A DNA stretch of 64,000 nucleotides from an uncultured Oscillospiraceae bacterium (GTDB taxonomy: Bacteria > Bacillota > Clostridia > Oscillospirales > Acutalibacteraceae), in the NCBI GenBank assembly GCA_900544715.1, contig UQWL01000012.1:11109-75108 (forward strand). The letters run 5' to 3'. The notes under the pieces are model-generated. The model saw only the letters and a program-made list of their open reading frames with translations. It was not told where the DNA came from and searched no databases. A program made the position numbers and the translations under genes. How positions within the stretch are numbered: the first letter of the stretch is position 1; each line of letters starts with the position of its first letter. This document shows positions 1 through 8,507 of the stretch, in pieces.

Positions 1-140
1 CGCTCTGCAAGGGCGTCCAACTGGCGGGCACCATTTTCCGTAATATCACAATCCGTGCTGCCCTGAAACACACGATGATAATTGCCCATCGCCTCACAGT
101 GGCGCACAACGATCAGCTTCACATGCTCTTTATCTACCAT
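1..140 (-). CDS. Histidine phosphatase family protein, 5' part only
   Basis: Only the first 46 codons are in the window; the gene continues off the left edge. The translation has VVRHCEAMGN at residues 10-19, the phosphohistidine RHG-type motif of the phosphoglycerate mutase/histidine phosphatase superfamily (here RHC, a variant also seen in Clostridia), followed by FQGSTDCDITENGARQ, the substrate-loop pattern of this family. A GGGAAGG-like ribosome site sits about 7 bases upstream of the ATG. The start overlaps the pyrD stop codon by 7 bases (ATGGTAG), so it is translationally coupled to the pyr operon. Substrate cannot be told from this fragment; candidates range from phosphosugar phosphatases to alpha-ribazole phosphatase-like enzymes. 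Confidence 0.8.
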   Translation of the reverse strand, partial: MVDKEHVKLIVVRHCEAMGNYHRVFQGSTDCDITENGARQLDALAE

Positions 141-1045
141 ACTTCGACCTTCCCCGTCAGCTCGGTGACCGATTGGATCTGATGCTCCTCCAAATACCGC
201 TCCAGGCCCTCGATGATTTTCAGCGGCGCATACGCATCCGCAAACAACGCGGTGCCGATCTGGATGGCCGACGCGCCCGCGAGCATCATTTCAACCGCAT
301 CCTCCCAGGTAGCGATCCCGCCCATTCCGATGACAGGGATTTTTACGCGCCGGGCCGTTTCCCACACCATGCGCACCGCCACAGGAAACACCGCCGGGCC
401 GGACATGCCGCCCGTATTGTTCCGCAACACGGGGCGGCGGGTTTTAATATTAATCCGCATACCAGTGAGCGTATTGATGAGCGACACCGCATCCGCGCCA
501 GCGGCCTCTACCGCGGCGGCAATCTCGGAGATGCTGGTCACATTCGGCGTAAGCTTCACGATCAAGGGCTTGCTCGTTACTTTACGAACCGCCGCAGTGA
601 TCTCCTGAGCGGAGGTGCAGGAAGTGCCGAAGGAAGCGCCGCCCTGTTTGACGTTTGGGCAGGAAATGTTCAGCTCTATCATATCGACAGCCGTTCCATC
701 AAGCTTTTCGGCGGCCTGGCAGTAGTCGGAAATCACACTGCCCGCCAGATTGGCGATGACCACTGTGCCCTGCTCCTTTAGCCAGGGCAAATCCTCCCGG
801 ATAAACGCATCCACTCCCGGATTTTGCAGGCCAACGCTGTTGAGGATGCCGGATGGCGTTTCCGCAATGCGCGGAGGAGGATTTCCCAGCCGCTCGTGGA
901 GCGTTGTTCCCTTACAGGAGATGCCCCCCAGGCGGGAAATTGGGTAAAGGGCGTTATACTCCCGGCCGAAGCCAAATGTGCCGGAGGCCGTGATCACCGG
1001 GTTTTTTAGCGTTACGCCTGCGAGATTCACAGATAAATCCGCCAT
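134..1045 (-). CDS. pyrD: Dihydroorotate dehydrogenase B, catalytic (FMN) subunit
   Basis: 303 aa. Oxidises dihydroorotate to orotate in pyrimidine synthesis; as a class 1B enzyme it passes electrons to PyrK and then NAD. Seen: N-terminal NPVITASGTFGFG FMN loop, NISCPNVKQGG with the catalytic Cys of class 1B/2-like loops, VKLTPNV, and the C-terminal GMGGIATWEDAVEMMLAGA phosphate-binding region. The open frame can be extended upstream to a GTG at 1051, but ATG 1045 overlaps the pyrK TAA stop (TAATG) and has AGAGGTGG 7 bases upstream, so I prefer it. All expected motifs look intact, in contrast to carA/carB in the same operon. Confidence 0.95.
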   Translation of the reverse strand: MADLSVNLAGVTLKNPVITASGTFGFGREYNALYPISRLGGISCKGTTLHERLGNPPPRIAETPSGILNSVGLQNPGVDAFIREDLPWLKEQGTVVIANLAGSVISDYCQAAEKLDGTAVDMIELNISCPNVKQGGASFGTSCTSAQEITAAVRKVTSKPLIVKLTPNVTSISEIAAAVEAAGADAVSLINTLTGMRINIKTRRPVLRNNTGGMSGPAVFPVAVRMVWETARRVKIPVIGMGGIATWEDAVEMMLAGASAIQIGTALFADAYAPLKIIEGLERYLEEHQIQSVTELTGKVEVW

Positions 1046-1830
1046 TACCACACCACCTCTTTCGCATCGAATACCGGGCCGTCCTTACAGACATGACGGT
1101 AATGCTCCCCATCCGCCTCTTTCGTTTTGCAGGCGCAGACAAGGCACGCGCCGACGCCGCAGCCCATGCGCTCCTCCAAAGAGACCTGGCAGGGAATCTG
1201 ATGCTCCTGCGCGAGGGCCGCAATCGCTTTCAGCATTGGCGTGGGGCCGCAGGCGAGAATCCCCGCGCAGGGCTTTTCCCGCGCAATATGCGCTGCAAGC
1301 CGCTCTTTGAGCAGATCTGTCACAAGCCCATGAAAGCCGAGCGACCCATCATCCGTTGCGATTTGCACATTGGCACAGGCCAGTGCAAAATCACGGGCCA
1401 GGATGCAGGCATCTGCATTCCGAAAGCCGAGAATCGCCTCGGTTTGCCCCGGCAATGTCTGCGCGACGCTTAGCAGCGGCGGCGTTCCAATGCCTCCGCC
1501 TATGAGAATAATCCCTTCCCCACTCTCCGGCAGGGAAAACCCGTTGCCCAAAGGCCCCAGCAAATCGACGGCGTCGCCCATCTGCCGTTCAGAAAGCCAG
1601 GCAGTCCCCTTCCCGCGCACCTCAAAAACGATGCGCAGAGCACCAATGTTGCGGTCAATCTCACAAATGGAAATTGGCCTACGCAGCGGATGTTCGCCGC
1701 AGCGGATGTGGAGGAATTGGCCCGGCACGGCCGCTTTGGCAATTTCCGGCGCGAAGAGCGTGATATCAAAGGCTGCCTTGTTCAGGCGGCGGATCGAGGC
1801 GATCCGCCCTTCTGTTTGTAAGTATGCCAT
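1045..1830 (-). CDS. pyrK: Dihydroorotate dehydrogenase B, electron transfer subunit
   Basis: 261 aa. FAD and [2Fe-2S] subunit that lets PyrD reduce NAD. Seen: ferredoxin-reductase-like fold with HPLRRPISIC (FAD-binding RPxS), the NAD-binding LIGGGIGTPPLL, and a C-terminal iron-sulfur cluster motif CGVGACLVCACKT plus a later HVC (four Cys). Its stop overlaps the pyrD start, as usual for the heterotetramer. Length and motif order are normal for PyrK. It lies downstream of carB with a 42-base gap. Confidence 0.95.
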   Translation of the reverse strand: MAYLQTEGRIASIRRLNKAAFDITLFAPEIAKAAVPGQFLHIRCGEHPLRRPISICEIDRNIGALRIVFEVRGKGTAWLSERQMGDAVDLLGPLGNGFSLPESGEGIILIGGGIGTPPLLSVAQTLPGQTEAILGFRNADACILARDFALACANVQIATDDGSLGFHGLVTDLLKERLAAHIAREKPCAGILACGPTPMLKAIAALAQEHQIPCQVSLEERMGCGVGACLVCACKTKEADGEHYRHVCKDGPVFDAKEVVW

Positions 1831-1872
1831 CTATTTCATCATCCTTTTCTCGGAAAACTGTAGCGAAGGGGC

Positions 1873-4800
1873 TCAGGCGAGATCAATCAGCTCAATATCC
1901 TCCAACGTGCGTTTATTGGAGAGGCAGCGCGTCAGCGCAAAAGCCGTATCCAGAGAGGTAAAGGTCGGAATTTGACGCTCCAATGCCCTGCGGCGGATAC
2001 GGATATCATCCATGATTGACTGGCGGCCCTTTTGCGATGTGGAAACAACATAAACAATTTTATTGCTTTCCAATAAATCCATTGTATTGGGGGATCCCTC
2101 ATGGATCTTGCGCACTGCATTTGCCGCAATGAAGTTCTCATTCAGCATTTTACAGGTGCCCGCCGTTGCATACAAATCGAAACCGAGTTGTGAGAAGCGG
2201 TCTGCCAGGCTGATTGCCTCCTGCTTATCGGAATCCCGCACGGAAAGGAACACGCCGCCTTTGCGCTTTAAACGCATCCCGGATGCCGCCAGACCTTTGA
2301 GCAGCGCATCTTCAAAGGTGTGCGCGATGCCGAACGCCTCGCCCGTTGACTTCATCTCCAGGCCGAGCTGCGTATCTAACCCGCCAATCTGGCCGAAGCT
2401 GAAAACAGGCACACGGACAGCACAGTATTCCGAAGGCTCGATGAGCCCAGTGCCATATTCCATATCCGCCAGCTTCTCGCCCAGCATGCAGCGCGTGGCA
2501 ACCGCAGCCGCGGAAATCCCCGTCGCCTTCGTCAGGAAGGGCACGCTATGGCTCTGCGTTACGCTGGCGTGGAACAGATAAATTTCATGATCGTAGTAGA
2601 CAAACCGGATGTTGACAAGGCAAGGTGTGCGCAGCGCAAGCGCTAGTTTCCCGGCATATTCGACCGCGCGCTGCTTTTCTTTTTCCGGAATTTTCTGCGT
2701 GGGGCATACGGAGATCGAATCCGCAGTATGAATCCCGGCGCGTTCGATCTGTTCCGCAATCCCGGGAATGAGATAATCCTCTCCGTCCGTTACAACGTTA
2801 AGCTCCATGCCTGTGCCGATATAATATTTTTGAAGCATAACCGGCGCGTTCTCCGTCAGCCCCTCCTGCTCGATGAAAAGGGAGAGATCCGCGCCCGTAT
2901 AGGCAATGGCGCTGCGGTTCCCCGCCGTTAGCCGCACAGGGAAACCGAGCTCGCGCGCCGTTCCATCGGCATTGCCCACCGCCGTCATACAGAACGCCGG
3001 GTGCGGAATGCCCAGCTCGCCCAGCAGGCGGTCAAACGCATGGCGGTCGCTGAGCTGCTCGGCCTGCGCCTGCTGCGCGCCGAGCACGCAAACGCCCGCA
3101 TCTTTGATCATCCCGGTCATCCGCACGGCGTTGGTTCCGCCAAATTGCAGCACCGCGCCCCAAGGCTTCTCCGTGGCGAGGATGTTGGCGACATCCTCCG
3201 GGGTGACCGGGTCAAAATAAAGCCGGTCGGCCGTTTGAAAATCCGTCGATACCGCGTCGGGGTTGTTGTTGGCGATCACAGCTTCGCAGCCTTGCCTGCG
3301 CAGCGTTTCCACACAATGGACCGCGCAGTAATCCTGCTCGATCCCGTAACCGATCGTAACCGGGCCCGCGCCCAGCACCAGCACCTTTTTCCGATCGGCA
3401 GCAGCACGGCCGCTCTTTGTAAAGAGCGCTTCATTATCATCATCCCAGGCGGAATAGAAATAAGGCCGCTCGGCGTCGAATTCCGCCGCGCAGGTATCCA
3501 CCATCTTATAGGTGGAATGGGTGGGATGCGCAAGCTTTTCGCCGGTCAGGCGCTCAATCGTGCAATCGAGAAAGCCCATATTTTTTGCACGCAAAATGGC
3601 ATCCTCATCCGCACCGGCCGCCAGCTCCGCCTCCATATCGGAAATATTCTTCATCTTCGCGAGGAACCAAGGGTCGATTTCCGTCAGGCGGTAAATCCTA
3701 TCGAAGGGAATGCCGCGCTCGACCGCTGCATAGACGGCAAAAATACGCTCATCGTTCGAGCGCTCAATTAGATTCAGGAGCTCTTCATCGGAAAGCGCGG
3801 AAAGCTTGGGCAGACGCGGCGTATCAAGCTGCATATTGAGAGAGCGGACCGCTTTCATAAACGCCAGCTCAAAGCTCGTACCGATCGCCATGATTTCACC
3901 AGTGGCCTTCATGGAGCTGCCCAAACGGCGCTCCGCCTCATCGAAACGGCCAAACGACCATTTAGGAAATTTTACAACGCAATAATCGATGGCCGGCTCA
4001 CAGCAGGCAGTGGTGCAGCCTGTGACCGGATTCAGGATTTCATCCAGCGTATAGCCGAGCGCGATCTTTGCGGCCACCTGTGCAACGGGGTAGCCCGTTG
4101 CCTTCGAAACCAGGGCGGAAGTGCGGCTGATGCATGGGTCGGCCTCCAGCACGGCATATTCCCCGCCATCCGGCCGCACGGCAAAGCGCACGCTGCAATT
4201 GCCTTCAATGCCCAGGGAATCGACCAGCTCAAGCGCACAGGCGCGCAGTGTTTCCGCTTCATTGTCCGTCAAGGTCTGCGCGGGCGCAACGATGATGCTG
4301 TCGCCCGCATGGATTCCAGCAGAGTCAAGGTTTTCCATGCTGCAAACGCTGATGCAGTTACCCATCCGGTCGCGCATCACTTCAAACTCGATTTCTTTCC
4401 ACCCCGAAATGCATTTTTCCACGAGGATCTGACGGATCAGCGAGGTGTGCAGCTCTTTATCCGCCATTTCCAGCAGCGTCGCCTCATCCGGGCAAAGGTC
4501 AGCCGTGCTGCCACCGAGCGTATAGGCCGGGCGTACACGGACGGGATAGCCCGCTTCCTTTGCAAAAGCGGCGGCATCCTGCACGGTGCCGACCACCTTC
4601 GACGCCACGCCGGGAACACCCGCCTTCTCCAGTGCCTCCACAAAAGACTGCCTGTCCTGCACGCTGTGGATAATTTCGGGGCTGACGCCCAGCAGGCGCA
4701 CCTGATGCTCCTCTAAAAAGCCGTTCATGGAGAGGCCGAGCCCCAGCTCCAGAGCCGGATTCCCGCCGACCGTCGGCAGGATGCTATCTGGTTGTTCCTT

Positions 4801-5034
4801 TTCTATGATTCGTTTGATGATATCGATATTTAAGGGCTCCAAGTAAATCTGATCCGCCAGGCCCTGATCCGTCATCGCGGTGGAAGGATTGGAATTGATC
4901 AGAACGGTTTCCAGCCCTTCCTCTTTCAAAGTGCGCAGCGCCTGCGTTCCGGCATAATCAAACTCTGCCGAACGGCCGATCACCGCCGGGCCGGAACCGA
5001 TCACCAATACTTTTTTAATCTCTTTCTGCTTCAT
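1873..5034 (-). CDS. carB: Carbamoyl-phosphate synthase large subunit, divergent, C-terminal synthetase half probably inactive
   Basis: 1053 aa, normal length, no frameshift. Canonical CarB has two ATP-grasp synthetase halves, an oligomerisation domain and a C-terminal MGS-like allosteric domain; all are recognisable. Against E. coli CarB (aligned by eye from memory) the C-terminal half has lost key residues: Gln829, Glu841, Asn843, Arg845 and Arg848 correspond to R810, H822, S824, T826 and H829, and the RPSYVLGG ATP loop is replaced by a shorter segment near residues 699-708. In the N-terminal half Glu299 is kept (E297) and Arg306 is kept (R304), but Gln285, Asn301 and Arg303 are R283, D299 and C301, and the GGSGGG loop reads GGSTAD. 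The allosteric domain (residues about 925-1053) keeps KIHEG and IRRRAL. AAAGGAG precedes the start, which overlaps carA by 20 bases. Catalysis of the full reaction is doubtful; alternatives are a pseudo-enzyme or a regulatory paralogue. Confidence 0.85.
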   Translation of the reverse strand: MKQKEIKKVLVIGSGPAVIGRSAEFDYAGTQALRTLKEEGLETVLINSNPSTAMTDQGLADQIYLEPLNIDIIKRIIEKEQPDSILPTVGGNPALELGLGLSMNGFLEEHQVRLLGVSPEIIHSVQDRQSFVEALEKAGVPGVASKVVGTVQDAAAFAKEAGYPVRVRPAYTLGGSTADLCPDEATLLEMADKELHTSLIRQILVEKCISGWKEIEFEVMRDRMGNCISVCSMENLDSAGIHAGDSIIVAPAQTLTDNEAETLRACALELVDSLGIEGNCSVRFAVRPDGGEYAVLEADPCISRTSALVSKATGYPVAQVAAKIALGYTLDEILNPVTGCTTACCEPAIDYCVVKFPKWSFGRFDEAERRLGSSMKATGEIMAIGTSFELAFMKAVRSLNMQLDTPRLPKLSALSDEELLNLIERSNDERIFAVYAAVERGIPFDRIYRLTEIDPWFLAKMKNISDMEAELAAGADEDAILRAKNMGFLDCTIERLTGEKLAHPTHSTYKMVDTCAAEFDAERPYFYSAWDDDNEALFTKSGRAAADRKKVLVLGAGPVTIGYGIEQDYCAVHCVETLRRQGCEAVIANNNPDAVSTDFQTADRLYFDPVTPEDVANILATEKPWGAVLQFGGTNAVRMTGMIKDAGVCVLGAQQAQAEQLSDRHAFDRLLGELGIPHPAFCMTAVGNADGTARELGFPVRLTAGNRSAIAYTGADLSLFIEQEGLTENAPVMLQKYYIGTGMELNVVTDGEDYLIPGIAEQIERAGIHTADSISVCPTQKIPEKEKQRAVEYAGKLALALRTPCLVNIRFVYYDHEIYLFHASVTQSHSVPFLTKATGISAAAVATRCMLGEKLADMEYGTGLIEPSEYCAVRVPVFSFGQIGGLDTQLGLEMKSTGEAFGIAHTFEDALLKGLAASGMRLKRKGGVFLSVRDSDKQEAISLADRFSQLGFDLYATAGTCKMLNENFIAANAVRKIHEGSPNTMDLLESNKIVYVVSTSQKGRQSIMDDIRIRRRALERQIPTFTSLDTAFALTRCLSNKRTLEDIELIDLA

Positions 5035-6127
5035 TGCGGCGCGCTCCTTTCATCCGGTCAATCAATGCGTCGTAAATCCAGGCGGTATCCTGCCTGCCGC
5101 TCCCATCGGATGGCGTAAATTCCACCGAGAAAGCAGGCGCGTTGCAATAGGAGATGCCCTCCACCGCGCCGTCGTTTACATTGGCCATCGTCATCTCTGC
5201 TATGCCGTGCGGAATACTCTGCGCCGCAACAGAATAGCCGTGATTCTGCGTGGTAACCATGATGCGGCCCGTTTCCAAAATCCGCACCGGCTGATTAGAG
5301 CCACGGTGGCCCTTTGGCATTTTTACCACCTTGCATCCGGCGGCAAGCGCCATCACCTGATGCCCCAGCCCAACGCCAAAAAGCGGAATTTTTGATTCCA
5401 ACAGCGCCTTTGCGCAATCGATCAGGCAGGGCGCGTCATCCGGGTCGCCGGGCCCATCTGAAAAAATAACGCCGTCCGGCTTGCCGGCAAGAATTTCCTG
5501 CACTTCGGTAAAGGCCGGCACCAGCGTAAGCTCGCAGCCCCTGCGCGTGAGCGCTTTGAGCACATAGCGGGGAAAGCCGCAGTCGATCACCGTAACCCGG
5601 TAAAGCGGATTTTCCGCCGGGATCTTTTCCGGCTCCCGGATCGTAACAGCCTCTACCGCGCCGGAGATGGTATATGCCTTGATCCGGCGCAAAAGCGCAT
5701 CAAAATCTTGAAGGGAATCCGTAATCGCGCCGTTGAAATAGCCCTTATCCCTCAGGGCGCGGGTCAGCCTGCGCGTGTCGATCCCGCAGATCCCCACAAT
5801 ATTGCGCCTGCGCAGGTATTCATCCAGCGTGAGCCCCCCGCCCATTGTGCTGGGCGTATCGCACCACTCGCGCGCGACGTATCCGTTTGCCATAATATTG
5901 GAGGCGGCGGTTTCCTCTTCCACGCCCCGGTTCCCAACCAAAGGGTAGGTTTGCGCAACGATCTGGCCATAATAGGTCGGGTCGCTCAACAGCGACTGAT
6001 AGGAGGCGGTGCAGGTGTTAAAAACCACCTCGCCCACTGTTTCGCCTGCCGCGCCCATGGAATACCCGTGGAATACCGTGCCGTCAGCGAGCACCAAATA
6101 GGCCCGCTTCGCCTTCTTGTTTTCCAT
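5015..6127 (-). CDS. carA: Carbamoyl-phosphate synthase small subunit lacking the glutaminase triad
   Basis: 370 aa. Normally a class I glutamine amidotransferase that feeds ammonia to CarB. The N-terminal CarA-specific domain (GEVVFNT, DPTYYGQIV, GICGIDTRRLTRALRDKG) and the amidotransferase fold (SDGPGDPDDAP, GHRGSNQPV, TTQNHGYSV) are clear. The catalytic residues are not: the nucleophile region reads PLFGVGLGHQ with Gly253 where Cys is expected (codon GGG), and the FHPEA motif reads FTPSD, so the catalytic His and Glu are Thr338 and Ser340. Loss of all three, in an intact frame, argues against glutamine hydrolysis. Free ammonia could still be used, as in Cys-less mammalian CPS1, but see carB. 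Upstream AAGGA site; 28-base gap after pyrF. Confidence 0.9.
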   Translation of the reverse strand: MENKKAKRAYLVLADGTVFHGYSMGAAGETVGEVVFNTCTASYQSLLSDPTYYGQIVAQTYPLVGNRGVEEETAASNIMANGYVAREWCDTPSTMGGGLTLDEYLRRRNIVGICGIDTRRLTRALRDKGYFNGAITDSLQDFDALLRRIKAYTISGAVEAVTIREPEKIPAENPLYRVTVIDCGFPRYVLKALTRRGCELTLVPAFTEVQEILAGKPDGVIFSDGPGDPDDAPCLIDCAKALLESKIPLFGVGLGHQVMALAAGCKVVKMPKGHRGSNQPVRILETGRIMVTTQNHGYSVAAQSIPHGIAEMTMANVNDGAVEGISYCNAPAFSVEFTPSDGSGRQDTAWIYDALIDRMKGARRNEAERD

Positions 6128-6155
6128 ATCGATAAATCATTCCTTTCCAGCCGCT

Positions 6156-7088
6156 TTATTTGATCGAAATAGCCGGAATACAGGCTGTAATTTCATCCCG
6201 CATGCGGATCGCTTCCCGCCGCGCCGCATTGGCATAATCGCTTTCTTCGCAGCCCTCTTTCTGCCACGCGCACATCAGCGCACGGGAAGAATTGACGATA
6301 GCGCCCAAGCCGTTCTGATCGAACGCGGGGCGCACGCCCTGCGCGCTGCCCCCCTGCGCGCCATAGCCCGGCACCAGAAAAAAGGTATGCGGCAGCGCCG
6401 TACGCAATTCCTCCAGCTGATCCGGATAGGTGGCTCCAACCACCGCGCCGACGCCGGAATAGCCGTGATGCCCCGGTAAGTCGCAGCCCCAACGCTCGCA
6501 GAGATCGCCCATCATGCGGTAAACGGGCCGACCGTCGATCTGCTGATCCTGCACTTCGCCGGAGGAGGGGTTGGAGGTTTTTACTAAAACGAAAATGCCC
6601 GTATCCTGCTGCCTGCAAATTTCCAACAGCGGCTGAATTCCATCACTGCCGAGATAGCCGTTTACCGTCAGCGCATCAGAGCCAAACGGTGTAAACGGGT
6701 GGCCATTTACAGAAACCTCGCCGAGATGTGCGGCGGCATATGCTTCCATCGTGGAGCCGATATCATTGCGCTTGCCGTCCGTAATGACAAACATGCCCTT
6801 CTCTTTGGCATAGCGGATCGTTTCATATAGGGCCCTCACGCCCGGCCAGCCGTACATTTCATAATAAGCACACTGTGGTTTTACGGCGGGGACAATATCG
6901 CAAAGAGCGTCGATCAACCCGCGGTTAAATTGCAGCAGGGCCTCCGCCGCCCCTTCGAGCGTTTCACCGTGGCACCGGAAGGCCTCCTCTTTGATAACAG
7001 TGGGGATATAACTCAGCTTGGGATCAAGCCCCGCAACCGTGGGGTTTTTCAGGTCGGCAATCTTTTCAATCAAACGATCTAGCGACAT
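6156..7088 (-). CDS. pyrF: Orotidine 5'-phosphate decarboxylase (type 2)
   Basis: 310 aa. Last step of UMP synthesis. Seen: GLDPKLSYIP near the N terminus, DGKRNDIGSTMEAYA (catalytic Lys-Asp network, DxKxxD) around residues 90-105, LVPGYGAQGG for phosphate binding and NSSRALMCAW near the C terminus. The roughly 310-residue length with these motifs fits the type 2 (long) family. The open frame reaches ATG 7115, but ATG 7088 has AAGGTGG 8 bases upstream and gives the usual N terminus (MSLDRLIEKI). It lies 49 bases downstream of pyrC in the same operon. Confidence 0.95.
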   Translation of the reverse strand: MSLDRLIEKIADLKNPTVAGLDPKLSYIPTVIKEEAFRCHGETLEGAAEALLQFNRGLIDALCDIVPAVKPQCAYYEMYGWPGVRALYETIRYAKEKGMFVITDGKRNDIGSTMEAYAAAHLGEVSVNGHPFTPFGSDALTVNGYLGSDGIQPLLEICRQQDTGIFVLVKTSNPSSGEVQDQQIDGRPVYRMMGDLCERWGCDLPGHHGYSGVGAVVGATYPDQLEELRTALPHTFFLVPGYGAQGGSAQGVRPAFDQNGLGAIVNSSRALMCAWQKEGCEESDYANAARREAIRMRDEITACIPAISIK

Positions 7089-7137
7089 CGGGCAAACCAC
7101 CTTTTCTTCGTTCATTTCTCAGCTCATCAAAAAGCGT

Positions 7138-8409
7138 TCATCCGCGGTAAACCAACTCGCCGCGGCAAACGGTATATTTCACACGCCCCTGGAGGTGCAT
7201 CCCCTTTAAGGCGCTGTTGTGCGATTTTCCATGGAAACGGGCCGGATCGGCCGCCCATGCTTCCTGCGGGTCAAACAAAACAAGATCTGCCAGCCCGCCC
7301 TCTATCAATGCGCCGCTCGGCACGCGGAGAATGCGCGCGGGCACGGCCGACATCCGGTATAAAAGCTCCGACAGGCTCAAAACGCCCTGCTTTACCAATT
7401 GCGTGATTCCGGCTGCCAAAGAAGTTTCCAGCCCGACTACACCATTCGGCGCTTTTTCAAAATCCGCCTTCTCCTGCGCGGTGTGCGGGGCGTGGTCGGT
7501 GGCGATTGCGTCAATCGTGCCGTCCCGCAAGCCCTCCAGCACCGCCAGGCGGTCGCGCTCTGGGCGCAGAGGCGGGCTCATGCGATAATCCGCATCGCGG
7601 GAAAGCAATTTGTCATGCGTCAGCAAAAAATAATGCGGGCAGGTTTCCGCTGTGACTTGAACGCCAAAGCCCTTCGCCGCACGGATCATGGAAACGCTTG
7701 CAGCAGTGCTGACGTGGCAAATATGAACCGGCACGCCAAGAGAAAGGGCAAGGGAAATTTCACGCGCCGTTCCTACATCTTCTGCCGCTGCCGAAATGCC
7801 TGATACGCCAAGCTTTTGTGAAATCTCGCCCTCATGGATCAAGCCGCCGTGTGTTAACGACCGGTCTTCGCAATGGGCGAGCACCGGCATCTGCAAACCG
7901 GCGGCCTGTTTCATTGCTTCTGCCATCAGGTATGCTGTGGCGACCGGGTTGCCGTCATCCGAAAAGGCCACCGCTCCCGCCTGTTTCAACGCGCGAAAGT
8001 CAGTTAATTCGCACCCGGCAAGCCCCTTCGTCACTGCCGCCACAGGCAGCACGCGCGCTTTTGCCTGCTTCGATTTTTGCAGGATATAACGGATTGTCTC
8101 CGGGGAATCTGCGGCGGGCGACGTGTTTGGCATGGCCGCCACACTGGTCACACCGCCTGCGGCGGCAGCCTCGCAGCCGCTTTCAATATCCTCTTTGTGG
8201 GTCAGCCCCGGGTCGCGCAGATGCACATGCATATCCACAAGGCCCGGCGCGAGGCAAAGGCCATCTGCATCAATCGTCTGGTTGCCCATCGCGGAAAGCC
8301 CATCGCCAATTTCCACCACCCGCTCCCCTTCGATTCGAACATCGCCAATTTGATCGACACCGGAGGCCAAATCAATCAGGTGCGCGTGTCGAATCAATAA
8401 TCCAGGCAT
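7138..8409 (-). CDS. pyrC: Dihydroorotase (class I)
   Basis: 423 aa. Zinc amidohydrolase that cyclises carbamoyl-aspartate to dihydroorotate. All expected metal and catalytic motifs are seen: HVHLRDPG near residue 60, FSDDG, LAHCEDRSL, VHICHVSTA and DAIATDHAPH, with a C-terminal ADLVLFD amidohydrolase tail. Start chosen at ATG 8409, with AAAGGGGG about 7 bases upstream; an upstream in-frame ATG at 8430 has no ribosome site. It is the first gene of the pyr cluster here; pyrB, pyrE and pyrR are not in the window. An intact pyrC next to altered carAB implies carbamoyl-aspartate is still made somehow. Confidence 0.95.
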   Translation of the reverse strand: MPGLLIRHAHLIDLASGVDQIGDVRIEGERVVEIGDGLSAMGNQTIDADGLCLAPGLVDMHVHLRDPGLTHKEDIESGCEAAAAGGVTSVAAMPNTSPAADSPETIRYILQKSKQAKARVLPVAAVTKGLAGCELTDFRALKQAGAVAFSDDGNPVATAYLMAEAMKQAAGLQMPVLAHCEDRSLTHGGLIHEGEISQKLGVSGISAAAEDVGTAREISLALSLGVPVHICHVSTAASVSMIRAAKGFGVQVTAETCPHYFLLTHDKLLSRDADYRMSPPLRPERDRLAVLEGLRDGTIDAIATDHAPHTAQEKADFEKAPNGVVGLETSLAAGITQLVKQGVLSLSELLYRMSAVPARILRVPSGALIEGGLADLVLFDPQEAWAADPARFHGKSHNSALKGMHLQGRVKYTVCRGELVYRG

Positions 8410-8451
8410 GCGGCCGCCCCCTTTCTCCATTTTTTACAATATGCCAAGATA

Positions 8452-8497
8452 CCACAAACGAGCCTTTCGCCAAGCGGCAAAAGGTTCGTTTGGTGTT
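8452..8497. terminator. Imperfect hairpin between the PBP gene and pyrC
   Basis: Long imperfect inverted repeat (arms around ACAAACGAGCCTTTCGCC and GGCAAAAGGTTCGTTTGG, 4-base loop). On the minus strand it lacks a clean T-run, on the plus strand a T-rich tract follows. It lies directly after the PBP stop, so it may end PBP transcription or act on read-through into pyrC. Function is inferred. Confidence 0.45.
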
Positions 8498-8507
8498 GAT
8501 TTTTCTA

